64,000 nt of DNA from Dethiosulfovibrio russensis (GCF_021568855.1 NZ_JAKGUG010000001.1:186001-250000), one strand, 5' to 3'; shown: positions 7,797 to 16,891, counted from the stretch's first letter. Notes: a model not told the origin generated them from the letters alone. A program made the numbers and translations.

Positions 7797-8828
7797 ATGT
7801 ATCAGGTCGCTTTAAGTCTGTCAGATGGAGCTTCGAAGAGTTGCCTTTCGACGATCGATGGAGTCGATATCGAGGGGGAGCTCGTATTCACCACCGCCTA
7901 TCCGGGATACTCTCAGTCCATCACAGATCCTTCCTATCACGGTCAGATTTTGGTGTTCGCCTTCCCCTGTATAGGAATATACGGACTGGATCAAGTGGAT
8001 TTTCAGAGTTCCAGACCTTGGGTTAAGGCCGTGGTCGTCCAGAGACTTCAGGATACGGAGGGGACTTTGGAAAAATGGTTGGCCGAATGGGGTGTTCCCA
8101 TTATAACCGGGCTAGACTGTAGGTCTTTGGTCTTGAAGTTGAGGGAAATAGACACTCCGATGGCCAGAATATCCAAGACGGGAGAGCCCCCTGTCGTCGA
8201 TACTTTGGGGGCGGGCCTCGTTTCTGAAGTCTCCTCTTCGGCGGTGCGAAATTATGGAGCCGGTACCCTCTCCGTGGCCTTGATCGACTACGGCACGAAG
8301 ATGGATATAGTCAGGCGTTTGGTCGACAGAGGGTGTTCCGTGACCCTTTTGCCTCATTCAGCCGCCCCTCGTCTCGTACTTGATGGGGATTTCAACGGAG
8401 TCCTGCTCAGCAACGGCCCCGGCGATCCATCCCTTTTGTCCGAAGAGATAGGCGTTGTGAGAGAGCTGTTGGGAAAAATTCCTATCCTAGGTATCTGTCT
8501 CGGTTGTCAGATATTGGCTTTGGCCTGCGGTGCCGAGACCGTCAGGCTGCCCTACGGACACAGGGGAGGAAATCACCCGGTTTTGGATCTTCATACCGGC
8601 AGAGCCATGGTGACCAGCCAGAATCATGGTTACGCCATAGATGAGTCCAGTTTGAAAGATACAGGTCTGGACATTTCCTTCCGTCATCTTTCCGATGGAA
8701 CCGTGGAGGGAATCTCCGATCCCGCTCTCCGCATTTCCGGGGTACAGTTCCATCCGGAGGCGGGGGCCGGGCCTCTGGATGGACTCTGGATATTCGACGA
8801 CTTCGTAGACACCCTGAGGAGGATTTGA
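7797..8828 (+). CDS. carA: Carbamoyl-phosphate synthase, small (glutaminase) subunit
   Basis: Glutamine-hydrolysing subunit of carbamoyl-phosphate synthase; it channels ammonia to CarB for pyrimidine and arginine synthesis. Length is 343 aa, slightly short for the family. The N-terminal CarA domain shows GELVFTTAYPGYSQSITDPSYHGQIL (about 28-53). The C-terminal class I glutamine amidotransferase has GICLGCQ with the nucleophile Cys at about 234, and QFHPEAGAGP near the end with the catalytic His and Glu. ATG at 7797 is chosen over an in-frame GTG 12 bp upstream because GGAGGTG (7787-7793) overlaps that GTG. carB follows three bases after the stop. I saw no PyrR-type attenuator upstream. Confidence 0.95.
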   Translation: MYQVALSLSDGASKSCLSTIDGVDIEGELVFTTAYPGYSQSITDPSYHGQILVFAFPCIGIYGLDQVDFQSSRPWVKAVVVQRLQDTEGTLEKWLAEWGVPIITGLDCRSLVLKLREIDTPMARISKTGEPPVVDTLGAGLVSEVSSSAVRNYGAGTLSVALIDYGTKMDIVRRLVDRGCSVTLLPHSAAPRLVLDGDFNGVLLSNGPGDPSLLSEEIGVVRELLGKIPILGICLGCQILALACGAETVRLPYGHRGGNHPVLDLHTGRAMVTSQNHGYAIDESSLKDTGLDISFRHLSDGTVEGISDPALRISGVQFHPEAGAGPLDGLWIFDDFVDTLRRI

Positions 8829-8831
8829 TCG

Positions 8832-11800
8832 ATGGACCTTATCGAGAAAATACTGGTTATAGGTTCGGGACCCATAAGGATAGGACAGGCCGCCGAGTTC
8901 GATTATTCCGGGAGTCAGGCCTGTCGAGCTCTGAAGGAGGAGGGATACGGCACGATCCTGCTGAACAGCAATCCCGCCACCATCCAGACCGATACGTCTT
9001 TGGCCGACATGGTCTATCTACGTCCTCTTACGGTGGAGTCGGTGGAGGAAATTCTCACGGCTCATAAGATCTACGGCGTTGTCGCTACCTTGGGAGGACA
9101 GACCGGCCTGAACCTCTGTGTGAGTTGTCAGGATATGGGCCTCTGGGACCGTTACGGTGTGAGAGTGTTGGGTACCTCTGTGACGTCCATCCTGAAGGCG
9201 GAGGGACGGGAGTCCTTTAGAGACTGTGTTAGCTCCATAGGGGAGCCGGTGGTGGAAAGCGCCTACGTGGGATCGGTGGAAGAGGCCCTGGCCTTCGCGG
9301 AAGATACGCCCTTTCCCATGGTGGTAAGGCCCGATTTTACCTTGGGAGGAACCGGCGGAGGAGTGGCATGGGACGAGCCTTCGTTGAAAAGGATAGTCGT
9401 GGAGGGACTTAAGGCGTCTCCGGTATCCAAGGTCCTGGTGGAGAGGTATCTTAAGGGATGGCGGGAGATAGAGGTAGAGGTCGTTCGGGACGGATCGGGA
9501 AATTCCCTGGCAGTCTGTGGTATGGAGAACGTCGATCCCATGGGGGTGCATACCGGAGATTCGGTCGTGGTATCCCCGGTCCTGTCTCTTAGCGACAGGA
9601 TCTGGCAGACCCTGCGCTATTCGGCCCTCAGGATCGTGGATTCCCTTGACGTAAGGGGAGCCTGTAACGTTCAGTTCGGATTAGCTCCCGATGGAGATGA
9701 ATACGTCGTCATAGAGGTCAACCCGAGGGCCAGTAGATCCAGTGCCCTGGCCAGCAAGGCGACGGGATATCCCATCGCCAGGATAGCCGCGAAAATCGCC
9801 CTGGGGCGTTCCTTGAGTGAGATGCCAAACCCTGTGACCGGCACGGGGAGCGCTATGACAGAACCGGCACTGGACTACGTTGTGGTAAAGGTTCCACGTT
9901 TTCCCTTCGATACCTTCGACACGAAGGACCGATCCCTAGGGACCAAGATGAAGGCTACCGGAGAGGTCCTGGAGATGGGGCTTAGCTTCTCCGAGGCTTG
10001 GATGAAAGCCATGAGATCCTTGGGAACCGAGCCCTGGCGTTCCTCCGTCGACGGGGCATGTCTGTCCGACGAAGAGTTACAGGGAGATCTGACGATCCCT
10101 ACCGACAGAGCGATGCTTTCCTCCATGGAGCTTTTCAGAAGAGGCTATTCGACGGATCGTTTGGCACGGAGGTCCTCTATCGCTCCTTGCTTTTTGAATT
10201 TTCTCGAGGAGATCGTATCCATGGAAAGAGCCATCTCCTCTGGAGGGCGGCTGGACGAATTCGTCTTGAGAAAGGCCAAGTCCATGGGGTTTTCCGACAG
10301 GGCCGTCGCCTACTGGGCCGGAGTAGAAGAGGGAGATGTCAGGGATCTTCGGAGGACGATGGGGATCGTTCCGGGATATCGTGAGGTCGACGGTTGCGCC
10401 GGAGAGTTCCCCGCCGGGTCCGGTTTCTGGTACGGTAGCTACTCCGCCGAAGGAGATGTCTTTTCCGCCCCTTCAGGCAGATCTGTGGCGGTCCTCGGTT
10501 CCGGTTCCATAAGGATAGGGCAGGGGGTCGAGTTCGATTACTGTTGCGTGAAGGCTGTTGAGGCCCTTAGACGGCGGGGGATCCGGGCGATTATGGTGAA
10601 CGATAACCCCGAGACGGTGAGCACCGATCACGATATCTCCGACGGACTCTACGTAGAGCCATTGACTGCCGAGGACGTCGAAGCGTTGCTCGATAGGGAG
10701 GGGATCTCCTCTGTATTCGCTTCCTTCGGCGGGCAGACTTCGCTGAAGGTAGGGCTGGATCTGGAGGCCAGAGGTAATGAGCTTATAGGAATCTCAGGCG
10801 ATACGGTGGTTCAGGCCGAGGATAGAGGTGCTTTCGTATCCTTGCTAGACAGGCTGTCCATTCCCTATCCTAAAGGAATTGCAATACGAGACGTGAAGGA
10901 GGGGATGACCTGCGGCGATGACATCGGCTATCCTCTCATGGTTCGTCCCAGCTTCGTCATAGGAGGGGCGGCCATGAGAGTGGTCTACCGTCCTCAGGAC
11001 TTGGGGGGGGTCCTGGAAAGGGCTTTTTCCGTCGATGCCGATCAGGAAGTTTTGATAGATCGATTCCTCACAGGCAAGGAATTCGAGGTGGACGTAATCT
11101 GTGACGGCGAAGACGTGTTCGTGCCGGGTATTTTCGAGCATCTGGATCCGGCCGGCATCCACTCGGGGGATTCCATGGCGGTGTTTCCCGATATCTCCTT
11201 GAACGAAGAGATGCGTTTGGAGATAGCGAATATCTGTGAATCTCTCGGGAAAGCGATGAACGTAAAAGGACTTTTGAACGTTCAAATGGTTCTTCACGGT
11301 GGTCGACTGTGGGTCATAGAGGCCAACCCCAGGGCAAGCCGAACTGTTCCCATAGCGGCGAAGCTCACGGGATTGCCCTTGGTGGATATAGCGGTAGGCG
11401 TGGGTTTGGGAGAGCCCCTTTCATCTTTCGTCGTTCCCGGAATTCATCGTCATCGAGGACCGATGGGGGTCAAGGTTCCGGTTTTCTCAACAGAGAAGAT
11501 CCCAGGGGCAGAGGTGAGACCCGGCCCGAGGATGAGCTCTACCGGGGAGTCTCTGGGATTGGGCGAGTCTTTAAGCGAGGCCCTGAGAGAGGCCTGGGTC
11601 GGTGCCGGGTGGTCCGTCCCCCGTAAAGGCAGAGTCCTCTTCTCCGTGGACGACGGCAAAAAGGCGGAGGCCTGCGCCATTGCGGCTCTTTTCGAATCCA
11701 AGGGATGGGAGGTGGAGGGAACTCCTGGGACCGCTTCCTTCCTCTCCAGATGGGGGGTGGACTGCCGTTCTGTCGTTAAAGAGGATGGACTGTCGGCTTC

Positions 11801-11966
11801 CTTGAACGATGGACGATGGGATCTGATAGTAAACATTCCGGGGCCCGATCTTGGCGCTATTAAAGAGGGAGCAGGGATAAGGAGAAATGCCATGGAAACG
11901 TCGACGCCCTGTCTTTTCTCGCTGGAGGCGGCGTCGGCTGTGGCGATGGCGTTAAACTTGACGTAG
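8832..11966 (+). CDS. carB: Carbamoyl-phosphate synthase, large subunit
   Basis: Synthetase subunit that makes carbamoyl phosphate from bicarbonate, ammonia and two ATP. The 1044 aa show the classic internal duplication: the N-terminal half starts VIGSGPIRIGQAAEFDYSGSQACRAL, the second half repeats it as VLGSGSIRIGQGVEFDYC (about 551). Each half has an ATP-grasp domain with VIEVNPRASRSSALASKATGYP and VIEANPRASRTVPIAAKLTGLP respectively. The last 110 residues form the MGS-like allosteric domain (VLFSVDDGKKAEACAIAALFESKGWEVEGT). It is directly downstream of carA, giving a two-gene carAB operon. The linker between the halves is somewhat divergent from Proteobacterial CarB, but no key motif seems lost. 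Confidence 0.96.
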   Translation: MDLIEKILVIGSGPIRIGQAAEFDYSGSQACRALKEEGYGTILLNSNPATIQTDTSLADMVYLRPLTVESVEEILTAHKIYGVVATLGGQTGLNLCVSCQDMGLWDRYGVRVLGTSVTSILKAEGRESFRDCVSSIGEPVVESAYVGSVEEALAFAEDTPFPMVVRPDFTLGGTGGGVAWDEPSLKRIVVEGLKASPVSKVLVERYLKGWREIEVEVVRDGSGNSLAVCGMENVDPMGVHTGDSVVVSPVLSLSDRIWQTLRYSALRIVDSLDVRGACNVQFGLAPDGDEYVVIEVNPRASRSSALASKATGYPIARIAAKIALGRSLSEMPNPVTGTGSAMTEPALDYVVVKVPRFPFDTFDTKDRSLGTKMKATGEVLEMGLSFSEAWMKAMRSLGTEPWRSSVDGACLSDEELQGDLTIPTDRAMLSSMELFRRGYSTDRLARRSSIAPCFLNFLEEIVSMERAISSGGRLDEFVLRKAKSMGFSDRAVAYWAGVEEGDVRDLRRTMGIVPGYREVDGCAGEFPAGSGFWYGSYSAEGDVFSAPSGRSVAVLGSGSIRIGQGVEFDYCCVKAVEALRRRGIRAIMVNDNPETVSTDHDISDGLYVEPLTAEDVEALLDREGISSVFASFGGQTSLKVGLDLEARGNELIGISGDTVVQAEDRGAFVSLLDRLSIPYPKGIAIRDVKEGMTCGDDIGYPLMVRPSFVIGGAAMRVVYRPQDLGGVLERAFSVDADQEVLIDRFLTGKEFEVDVICDGEDVFVPGIFEHLDPAGIHSGDSMAVFPDISLNEEMRLEIANICESLGKAMNVKGLLNVQMVLHGGRLWVIEANPRASRTVPIAAKLTGLPLVDIAVGVGLGEPLSSFVVPGIHRHRGPMGVKVPVFSTEKIPGAEVRPGPRMSSTGESLGLGESLSEALREAWVGAGWSVPRKGRVLFSVDDGKKAEACAIAALFESKGWEVEGTPGTASFLSRWGVDCRSVVKEDGLSASLNDGRWDLIVNIPGPDLGAIKEGAGIRRNAMETSTPCLFSLEAASAVAMALNLT

Positions 11967-11986
11967 TTGGTAGGATATGCTAGTCT
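11958..11986 (+). promoter_or_regulatory. Possible promoter of iscS-iscU
   Basis: TTGACG (11958-11963) overlaps the end of carB; after 17 bp follows TAGTCT (11981-11986), preceded by TGC as in an extended -10. The -10 match is only moderate. Confidence 0.4.
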
Positions 11987-12034
11987 GACATCGCAATACA
12001 GTGGACTTTACGTCTATCTTCAGGAGGCGATGCC

Positions 12035-13228
12035 ATGAACGGCAAAGTATATATGGATTATGCCGCCACCACCTTTGTCAGACCGGAGGTCGTGTCGGCC
12101 ATGATGTCCTACCACTCGATTTCCTTTGAAAACCCTTCGTCGCTTTATAGCTACTCCAATGGTAACAGACGAGCTATAGAGGAAGCCAGAGAAGCGGTGG
12201 CTGACCTCATAGGAGCGTTGTCTGAGGAGATTTTCTTCACCGGCGGCGGTTCGGAGGCGGATAACTGGGCCCTTAAGGGGTTGGCTTTCTCTCAGGCTGG
12301 CAAAGATAAACGACACCTGATAACCACCGAGACCGAACACCATGCGGTGCTCCATTCCATGGAATTTCTGGAGAGGATGGGTTTTCGGGTTACTTACCTT
12401 CCCGTAGATTCGGAGGGATTCGTCCCCATCGATAAGTTGAAGGAGGCCATAAGAGACGACACCCTGTTGGTCTCGGTCGCGTTCGCCAACAACGAAATAG
12501 GCACCATTCAGGACGTAGAGGCGATCGTAGAGGTCTGTAGGGACAGAGGTGTACTGTTTCATACCGATGCGGTTCAGGCCGCGGCTCACGTGCCTATAGA
12601 CGTGAAGTCTATGGGGATAGATATGCTTTCCATGGCGGCCCATAAATTCTACGGCCCCAAAGGTGTCGGGGCCCTTTACGTGAAAAAGGGGATACGATTG
12701 GAGAATCTCATACACGGTGGAGGTCAGGAGAGATCTAGACGGGCAGGTACGGAGAACGTAGCATCGATAGTCGGTATGGGAAAGGCCGCCTCCTTGGCCT
12801 CGGAGGAAATGGAGTTCGATTCCCTAGAGATCTGCAAACTTCGTGATCGTCTCATCGATGGAGTCATGTCCACCATACCTCATGCCAGGCTCAACGGTCC
12901 CGTGGGAGACAGACGTTTGCCCAACAACGCCAACTTCAGCTTCGTCGGAATTGAGGGAGAGACCCTTCTGTTGGACCTGGACGATGCCGGGATAGCCGTC
13001 TCTACCGGAAGCGCATGCGCGTCCGCCTCTCTCGATCCGTCTCACGTCCTAATGGCCATAGGCCTGTCTCACGAGATGGCCCACGGCTCTGTCAGGTTGA
13101 CTCTGGGGCGGTCCAGCTCCGACGACGACGTGTCTCGAGTCCTGGAGGTCTTGCCCTACATCGTGGAGAGGAGAAGGGCGATGTCTCCTCTTTGGGACGA
13201 CTACGTGGCCCGACGGGAGGTCCTGTGA
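12035..13228 (+). CDS. iscS: Cysteine desulfurase, IscS/NifS family
   Basis: PLP enzyme that takes sulfur from L-cysteine as a persulfide and passes it to the scaffold protein for Fe-S cluster assembly. At 397 aa it has normal length. Seen motifs are YMDYAATT (6-13), TTETEHHAVL (97-106), FHTDAVQAA (175-183), the PLP-binding Lys204 in AAHKFYGPKG, and the catalytic Cys328 in STGSACAS. AGGAGG precedes the ATG. The stop TGA overlaps the iscU start by one base (TGATG), so the two are coupled. There are no iscR, hscA or suf genes nearby, so this is a minimal NifS/NifU-type pair. Confidence 0.95.
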   Translation: MNGKVYMDYAATTFVRPEVVSAMMSYHSISFENPSSLYSYSNGNRRAIEEAREAVADLIGALSEEIFFTGGGSEADNWALKGLAFSQAGKDKRHLITTETEHHAVLHSMEFLERMGFRVTYLPVDSEGFVPIDKLKEAIRDDTLLVSVAFANNEIGTIQDVEAIVEVCRDRGVLFHTDAVQAAAHVPIDVKSMGIDMLSMAAHKFYGPKGVGALYVKKGIRLENLIHGGGQERSRRAGTENVASIVGMGKAASLASEEMEFDSLEICKLRDRLIDGVMSTIPHARLNGPVGDRRLPNNANFSFVGIEGETLLLDLDDAGIAVSTGSACASASLDPSHVLMAIGLSHEMAHGSVRLTLGRSSSDDDVSRVLEVLPYIVERRRAMSPLWDDYVARREVL

Positions 13229-13656
13229 TGCTGTACAGCGAGATCGTGATGGATCATTTCAGAAATCCGAGAAACGTCGGGGAGATTGAGAATCCCGACG
13301 GGGTCGGAGAGGTAGGTAACGCCAAATGTGGCGACATAATGAAGATATATCTCAGGATAGAGGATGACGTCATAATCGACGTCAGGTTTAAGACCTTTGG
13401 ATGTGCCTCCGCCATAGCTTCCTCCAGCATGGCTACCGAGATGATAAAGGGCAAATCCGTTCGGGAGGCCGCCGAGCTCACCAACAAAGCAGTGGCTCAG
13501 GCGTTGGACGGCTTGCCTCCGGTCAAGATGCACTGTTCTGTGCTGGCCGAGGAAGCCATAACAAAGGCTCTCAACGATTACCTGGGCAAAAAAGGGCGTC
13601 CACTGCTTCCCGAGAGAAACCAGAATCAGCTTGCCCACGATCACGGCAACCGATAG
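13228..13656 (+). CDS. iscU: Fe-S cluster assembly scaffold protein, IscU/NifU N-terminal type
   Basis: Scaffold of 142 aa on which [2Fe-2S] clusters are built using sulfur from IscS. The three conserved cluster-ligand cysteines are present: Cys34 (NAKCGD), Cys59 (FGCASAIASSS) and Cys103 (HCSVLAEEA). The protein has only the IscU-like domain; the C-terminal Nfu domain of full NifU is absent, and the tail is short and basic. The LPPVK motif bound by HscA-type chaperones is conserved (PPVKMHC). The start overlaps the iscS stop by one base, with GGGAGG (13215-13220) inside the iscS end. A long hairpin follows directly. Confidence 0.95.
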   Translation: MLYSEIVMDHFRNPRNVGEIENPDGVGEVGNAKCGDIMKIYLRIEDDVIIDVRFKTFGCASAIASSSMATEMIKGKSVREAAELTNKAVAQALDGLPPVKMHCSVLAEEAITKALNDYLGKKGRPLLPERNQNQLAHDHGNR

Positions 13657-13666
13657 AGGGCTATAA

Positions 13667-13698
13667 AAAGAGGAGGAGGGGACCCCCTCCTCCTCTTT
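13667..13698. terminator. Bidirectional intrinsic terminator between iscU and adhE
   Basis: A perfect 14-bp stem (13667-13680 with 13685-13698, GAGGAGGAGGG core) and a four-base loop lie between the convergent iscU and adhE genes. The T tail is longer on the minus strand (five T), so it probably serves adhE best and iscU secondarily. Confidence 0.8.
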
Positions 13699-13703
13699 GC
13701 GTT

Positions 13704-16331
13704 CTATCTTTTCTTGAATCCCTTCAGGTAAAGCTCTCTTATCTCCGATATCAAGGGATATCTGGGGTTGTTACCGGTGCACTGGTCGTCGAAGGCCAGC
13801 TCGCTCAGTTCGTCCACCTTGGCCATGAAATCCGCTTCGTTGACCCCCGCCTCCTCAATGGTCGAGGGGAGATCGAGATCCTTTCGCAGCTTCTCTATGG
13901 CGGAGATGAGTGCCTCTATCTTGTCGTCGTAGCTCTTGCCCGACAGTCCTAGGTAATCGGCCACCTTTGCGTACCTTTCCTTGGCCTCAGGGTACTTGTA
14001 CTGGGGGAACGCCGCCTGTTTCCTAGGTGCCGAGGTCATGTTGTATCTGATAACCTCGGTTATGAGTATCCCGTTGGCAACCCCGTGAGCCACATGGAAG
14101 GCCGAGCCCAGTTTATGGGACATCGAGTGACACAGTCCCAAGAAAGCGTTGGCGAAGGCCATCCCCGCCATCGTCGCAGCGTAGTGTACCTTTTCCCTGG
14201 CCTCGGGATTGGCGGCTCCGTCTCTGTAGGACGCCGGTAGGTAGGTGAAAAGGAGTTTCAGAGCCTCCATGGCTATGCCGTTGGTATAGTCGGTGGCGGT
14301 GGTGGCTACCAGTGCCTCCAGGGCGTGGGTAACTGCGTCTATCCCCGATGCCGCAGCCACTCCTCTAGGCATGGACAGAACCAGGTCCGGGTCCACTATG
14401 GCCATGTCCGGAGTGAGCTCGTAGTCCGCTATGGGGTATTTAACCCCTTCCTTGTCGTCGGTTATGACAGCGAAGGGAGTGACCTCCGAGCCGGTGCCGG
14501 AAGTCGTGGGGATTGCGACCATGATGGCCTTCTTCCCCATTTTAGGGAACTTGCAGACCCTTTTTCTTATGTCCATGAAACGCATGGACAGTCTGTCGAA
14601 ACGGACCTCCGGATGCTCGTAGAGTAGCCACATGATCTTGGCCGCGTCTATAGGAGATCCTCCGCCGAGGGCCAATACCACGTCGGGGTTGAAATCCTTC
14701 AGCCTCTCCAATCCCTTCTGGATGGTGGAGATGTCTGGGTCGGGTTTGACGTCTGCGAAGATCTCGATCTCCATTCCCATGCTCTCCAGATGCTTGGTCA
14801 CCTTGTCCGAGTAGCCCAGGTCGTACAGCGGGCGGTCCGTCACGAGAAACGCCTTTTTACGGCCTTCCAGCTCGTTCAACGATTCGGAAAGGCATCCGGG
14901 TTTGAAATAGACCTGGGAGGGGACGCGAAACCACAGCATATTCTCTCTTCTTTCCGCAACTGTCTTCAGGTTGATCAGATGACGGATTCCGACGTTTTCG
15001 CTGACGCTGTTGCCTCCCCAGGAACCGCATCCCAGAGTCAAAGAGGGCTCGAGGCGGAAGTTGTAGACGTCTCCTATGGCTCCCTGGGAACTGGGCATAT
15101 TTATTAGAACCCTGCCGGTGGACATCTTTTCGCTGTAGGTCTTTATCCTGTCTCTGTTGCTGGGCTGGGTGTAGAGAACCGAAGTGTGTCCCATTCCTGC
15201 GAATATCACCAGTTTGGAGGCCTTTTCCACTGCGTCGGAGAAGTCTTTGGCCCTGTAGAGTCCCAGGACTGGGGATAGCTTCTCGTAGCTGAGGGGTTCG
15301 TCGGAGCCTATTTTTTCTGCCTCTCCTATCAGGACCTTGGTTGCCTCCGGAACCTTGAAACCCGAGAGCTCGGCTATCCTGTGGGCCGGTTGGCCGACTA
15401 TGTCTACGTTCAGCTTTCCGTCCTGGATTATAGTTCTTCTCAGCTTTTCCCTCTGGTCGTCGTTAAGTATTATGGCACCTCTCTCGGTGAACTCTCTGTA
15501 CACCTTATCGTATACGGCTTCACACACGATCACCGATTGCTCCGAGGCACATATCAGTCCGTTGTCGAAGGTCTTACTCAGAAGTATGGAGTTTACCGCC
15601 ATTTTTATGTCGGCGGTCTCGTCTATCACAGCGGGGGTGTTCCCCGAGCCTACCCCTATGGCAGGCCTGCCAGACGAGTAGGCGGCCTTAACCATGCCGG
15701 GACCGCCGGTAGCGAGGGTCATGCTTATGGATCTATGGGACATGAGGTACTGGGATCCTTCGACGGAAGGTTCCTCTATGCAGGCAACAATGCCTTCCGG
15801 AGCTCCTGCCTTGACGGCGGCATCGTGTATCAATTTTGCCGTCATGACGGTACATTTCTTGGCTCTGGGGTGAGGGGAAAATACGATCCCGTTTCTGGTT
15901 TTCAATGCCAGCAACGCCTTGAATATGGCGGTGGAAGTCGGATTTGTCGTCGGGATTATTCCGGCCAGGACCCCCAGAGGTTCAGCTACCCTGAAGAAAC
16001 CGTTGGTCTCGTCCTTTTCGACGATGCCGCAGGTCTTATGATTACGATACTTGTTGTATATGAATTCGGAGGCGAAATGATTCTTTATAACCTTGTCTTC
16101 CACTATGCCCATGCCGGTTTCATCCGAGGCCGCTTTGGCTAGGGGAATTCTGGCTTGGTTGGCCGCCATGGCCACCTGGAAGAAGATCTCGTCGACCTTT
16201 TCCTGACAGTATGTGGCGTATTTTTCCTGGGCCGCTTTGGTCCTGGATACCAGCTCATCGATCTCTCTCGGTATGTCTCTGACGGGTTTTTCGGTCGTCT
16301 TTGTGTCTTCTTGGATTTTTTTGGTGGCCAT
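13704..16331 (-). CDS. adhE: Bifunctional acetaldehyde-CoA / alcohol dehydrogenase
   Basis: Fermentative enzyme of 875 aa that reduces acetyl-CoA to acetaldehyde and then ethanol, reoxidising two NADH. The N-terminal CoA-acylating aldehyde dehydrogenase domain (about 20-440) has the catalytic Cys261 in NGLICASEQS. The C-terminal iron-dependent alcohol dehydrogenase domain (about 460-875) shows ALGGGSPIDAAK, PTTSGTGSEVTPFAVI, the metal-ligand region GLCHSMSHKLGSAFHVAHG, and DDQCTGNNPRYPLI near the end. Length and order are canonical. AAGGAGG lies nine bases before the ATG. The promoter contains a Rex-type operator, and a rex gene is present at 57.1 kb, so induction at a high NADH/NAD ratio is likely. 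Confidence 0.96.
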   Translation of the reverse strand: MATKKIQEDTKTTEKPVRDIPREIDELVSRTKAAQEKYATYCQEKVDEIFFQVAMAANQARIPLAKAASDETGMGIVEDKVIKNHFASEFIYNKYRNHKTCGIVEKDETNGFFRVAEPLGVLAGIIPTTNPTSTAIFKALLALKTRNGIVFSPHPRAKKCTVMTAKLIHDAAVKAGAPEGIVACIEEPSVEGSQYLMSHRSISMTLATGGPGMVKAAYSSGRPAIGVGSGNTPAVIDETADIKMAVNSILLSKTFDNGLICASEQSVIVCEAVYDKVYREFTERGAIILNDDQREKLRRTIIQDGKLNVDIVGQPAHRIAELSGFKVPEATKVLIGEAEKIGSDEPLSYEKLSPVLGLYRAKDFSDAVEKASKLVIFAGMGHTSVLYTQPSNRDRIKTYSEKMSTGRVLINMPSSQGAIGDVYNFRLEPSLTLGCGSWGGNSVSENVGIRHLINLKTVAERRENMLWFRVPSQVYFKPGCLSESLNELEGRKKAFLVTDRPLYDLGYSDKVTKHLESMGMEIEIFADVKPDPDISTIQKGLERLKDFNPDVVLALGGGSPIDAAKIMWLLYEHPEVRFDRLSMRFMDIRKRVCKFPKMGKKAIMVAIPTTSGTGSEVTPFAVITDDKEGVKYPIADYELTPDMAIVDPDLVLSMPRGVAAASGIDAVTHALEALVATTATDYTNGIAMEALKLLFTYLPASYRDGAANPEAREKVHYAATMAGMAFANAFLGLCHSMSHKLGSAFHVAHGVANGILITEVIRYNMTSAPRKQAAFPQYKYPEAKERYAKVADYLGLSGKSYDDKIEALISAIEKLRKDLDLPSTIEEAGVNEADFMAKVDELSELAFDDQCTGNNPRYPLISEIRELYLKGFKKR

Positions 16332-16395
16332 TTTGTAGAACCTCCTTGAAAAATATTATTAGGTAAAACAATAACTATCGCATAGCTTGATAGGT

Positions 16396-16423
16396 ATTGT
16401 AATCACATTCACAAATAAGTCAA
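16396..16423 (-). promoter_or_regulatory. adhE promoter with embedded Rex operator
   Basis: On the minus strand, TTGACT (16423-16418) and TACAAT (16401-16396) are spaced by 16 bp. An 18-bp Rex-like site, TTGTGAATGTGATTACAA, occupies 16414-16397, between the -35 and -10 and overlapping the -10. One half (TTGTGAA) is perfect against the Rex consensus TTGTGAAnnnnTTCACAA; the other differs at two positions. Repression by Rex when NADH is low is the expected logic. Confidence 0.75.
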
Positions 16424-16511
16424 GGGAGATCCTTATGGGTCAGAAGAGACAGATTTTACCGATAAAGAGAGGTCGTTTTTTGCTGCTGCAGAATTGAATA
16501 CAGAGAAAAGT

Positions 16512-16539
16512 TTGCCTTCGATTCTTTTAAGTGTATAAT
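16512..16539 (+). promoter_or_regulatory. Promoter of the 58-aa orphan gene
   Basis: TTGCCT (16512-16517), a 16-bp spacer and a perfect TATAAT (16534-16539). The predicted transcript starts near 16546, about 44 nt before the TTG start codon. Confidence 0.65.
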
Positions 16540-16589
16540 CGAAACAGATACGTAACCGAACCATATCATTTTTCAGTGAGGTGAATCGA

Positions 16590-16766
16590 TTGAGCGTAGC
16601 TGAGACAAAGGCGCAAGCACGTTCGGCGGAAAACTCACGGTATGAGGCCTTCCGGGGTAAGAGGTTTCTGAAACGTAAGGTTCTGGTTCGAGAAAGACTT
16701 AAGCTGTTCGGATTCGAGGTCAACACCGAGGTAGGGCAGGAAGAAAGCGACGTCGATCGGCGGTAA
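16590..16766 (+). CDS. Small basic protein of unknown function (58 aa)
   Basis: I do not recognise this protein. It is 58 aa, highly charged and rich in Arg/Lys/Glu (MSVAETKAQARSAENSRYEA... then GKRFLKRKVLVRERLKLFGF), ending in an acidic tail EVGQEESDVDRR. There is no signal peptide or membrane segment and no Cys. Evidence for a real gene is its packaging: a good promoter, GAGGTG (16578-16583) six bases before TTG at 16590, an open frame to 16766, and a dedicated terminator immediately after. An in-frame GTG at 16581 overlaps the ribosome site and is less likely. The basic central segment suggests nucleic-acid or ribosome binding, which is only a guess. Confidence 0.55.
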   Translation: MSVAETKAQARSAENSRYEAFRGKRFLKRKVLVRERLKLFGFEVNTEVGQEESDVDRR

Positions 16767-16769
16767 TTT

Positions 16770-16817
16770 GAGGATTGAAAAAGGGACCGGTTTTAACCGG
16801 TCCCTTTTTCAATCCTC
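16770..16817 (+). terminator. Terminator formed by a perfect 23-bp inverted repeat
   Basis: Arms 16770-16792 and 16795-16817 are perfectly complementary, separated by only two bases. The core GGGACCGG/CCGGTCCC is flanked by A5/T5, giving a GC-rich hairpin plus T tract. The complementarity continues beyond the T tract (GAGGATTG with CAATCCTC), which is longer than a terminator needs. Confidence 0.8.
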
Positions 16818-16891
16818 GTGGTATACTCGCATTTTTATCGGTTTTATCATGGATGGGGTTGTAAATAAATTTGATAAGAGAGGTTTTCCCG

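Noticed and set aside
16433-16726. 97-codon open frame opposite the small orphan gene
   Set aside because: It lacks a ribosome site, runs through the plus-strand promoter and gene, and the plus strand has promoter, ribosome site and terminator.
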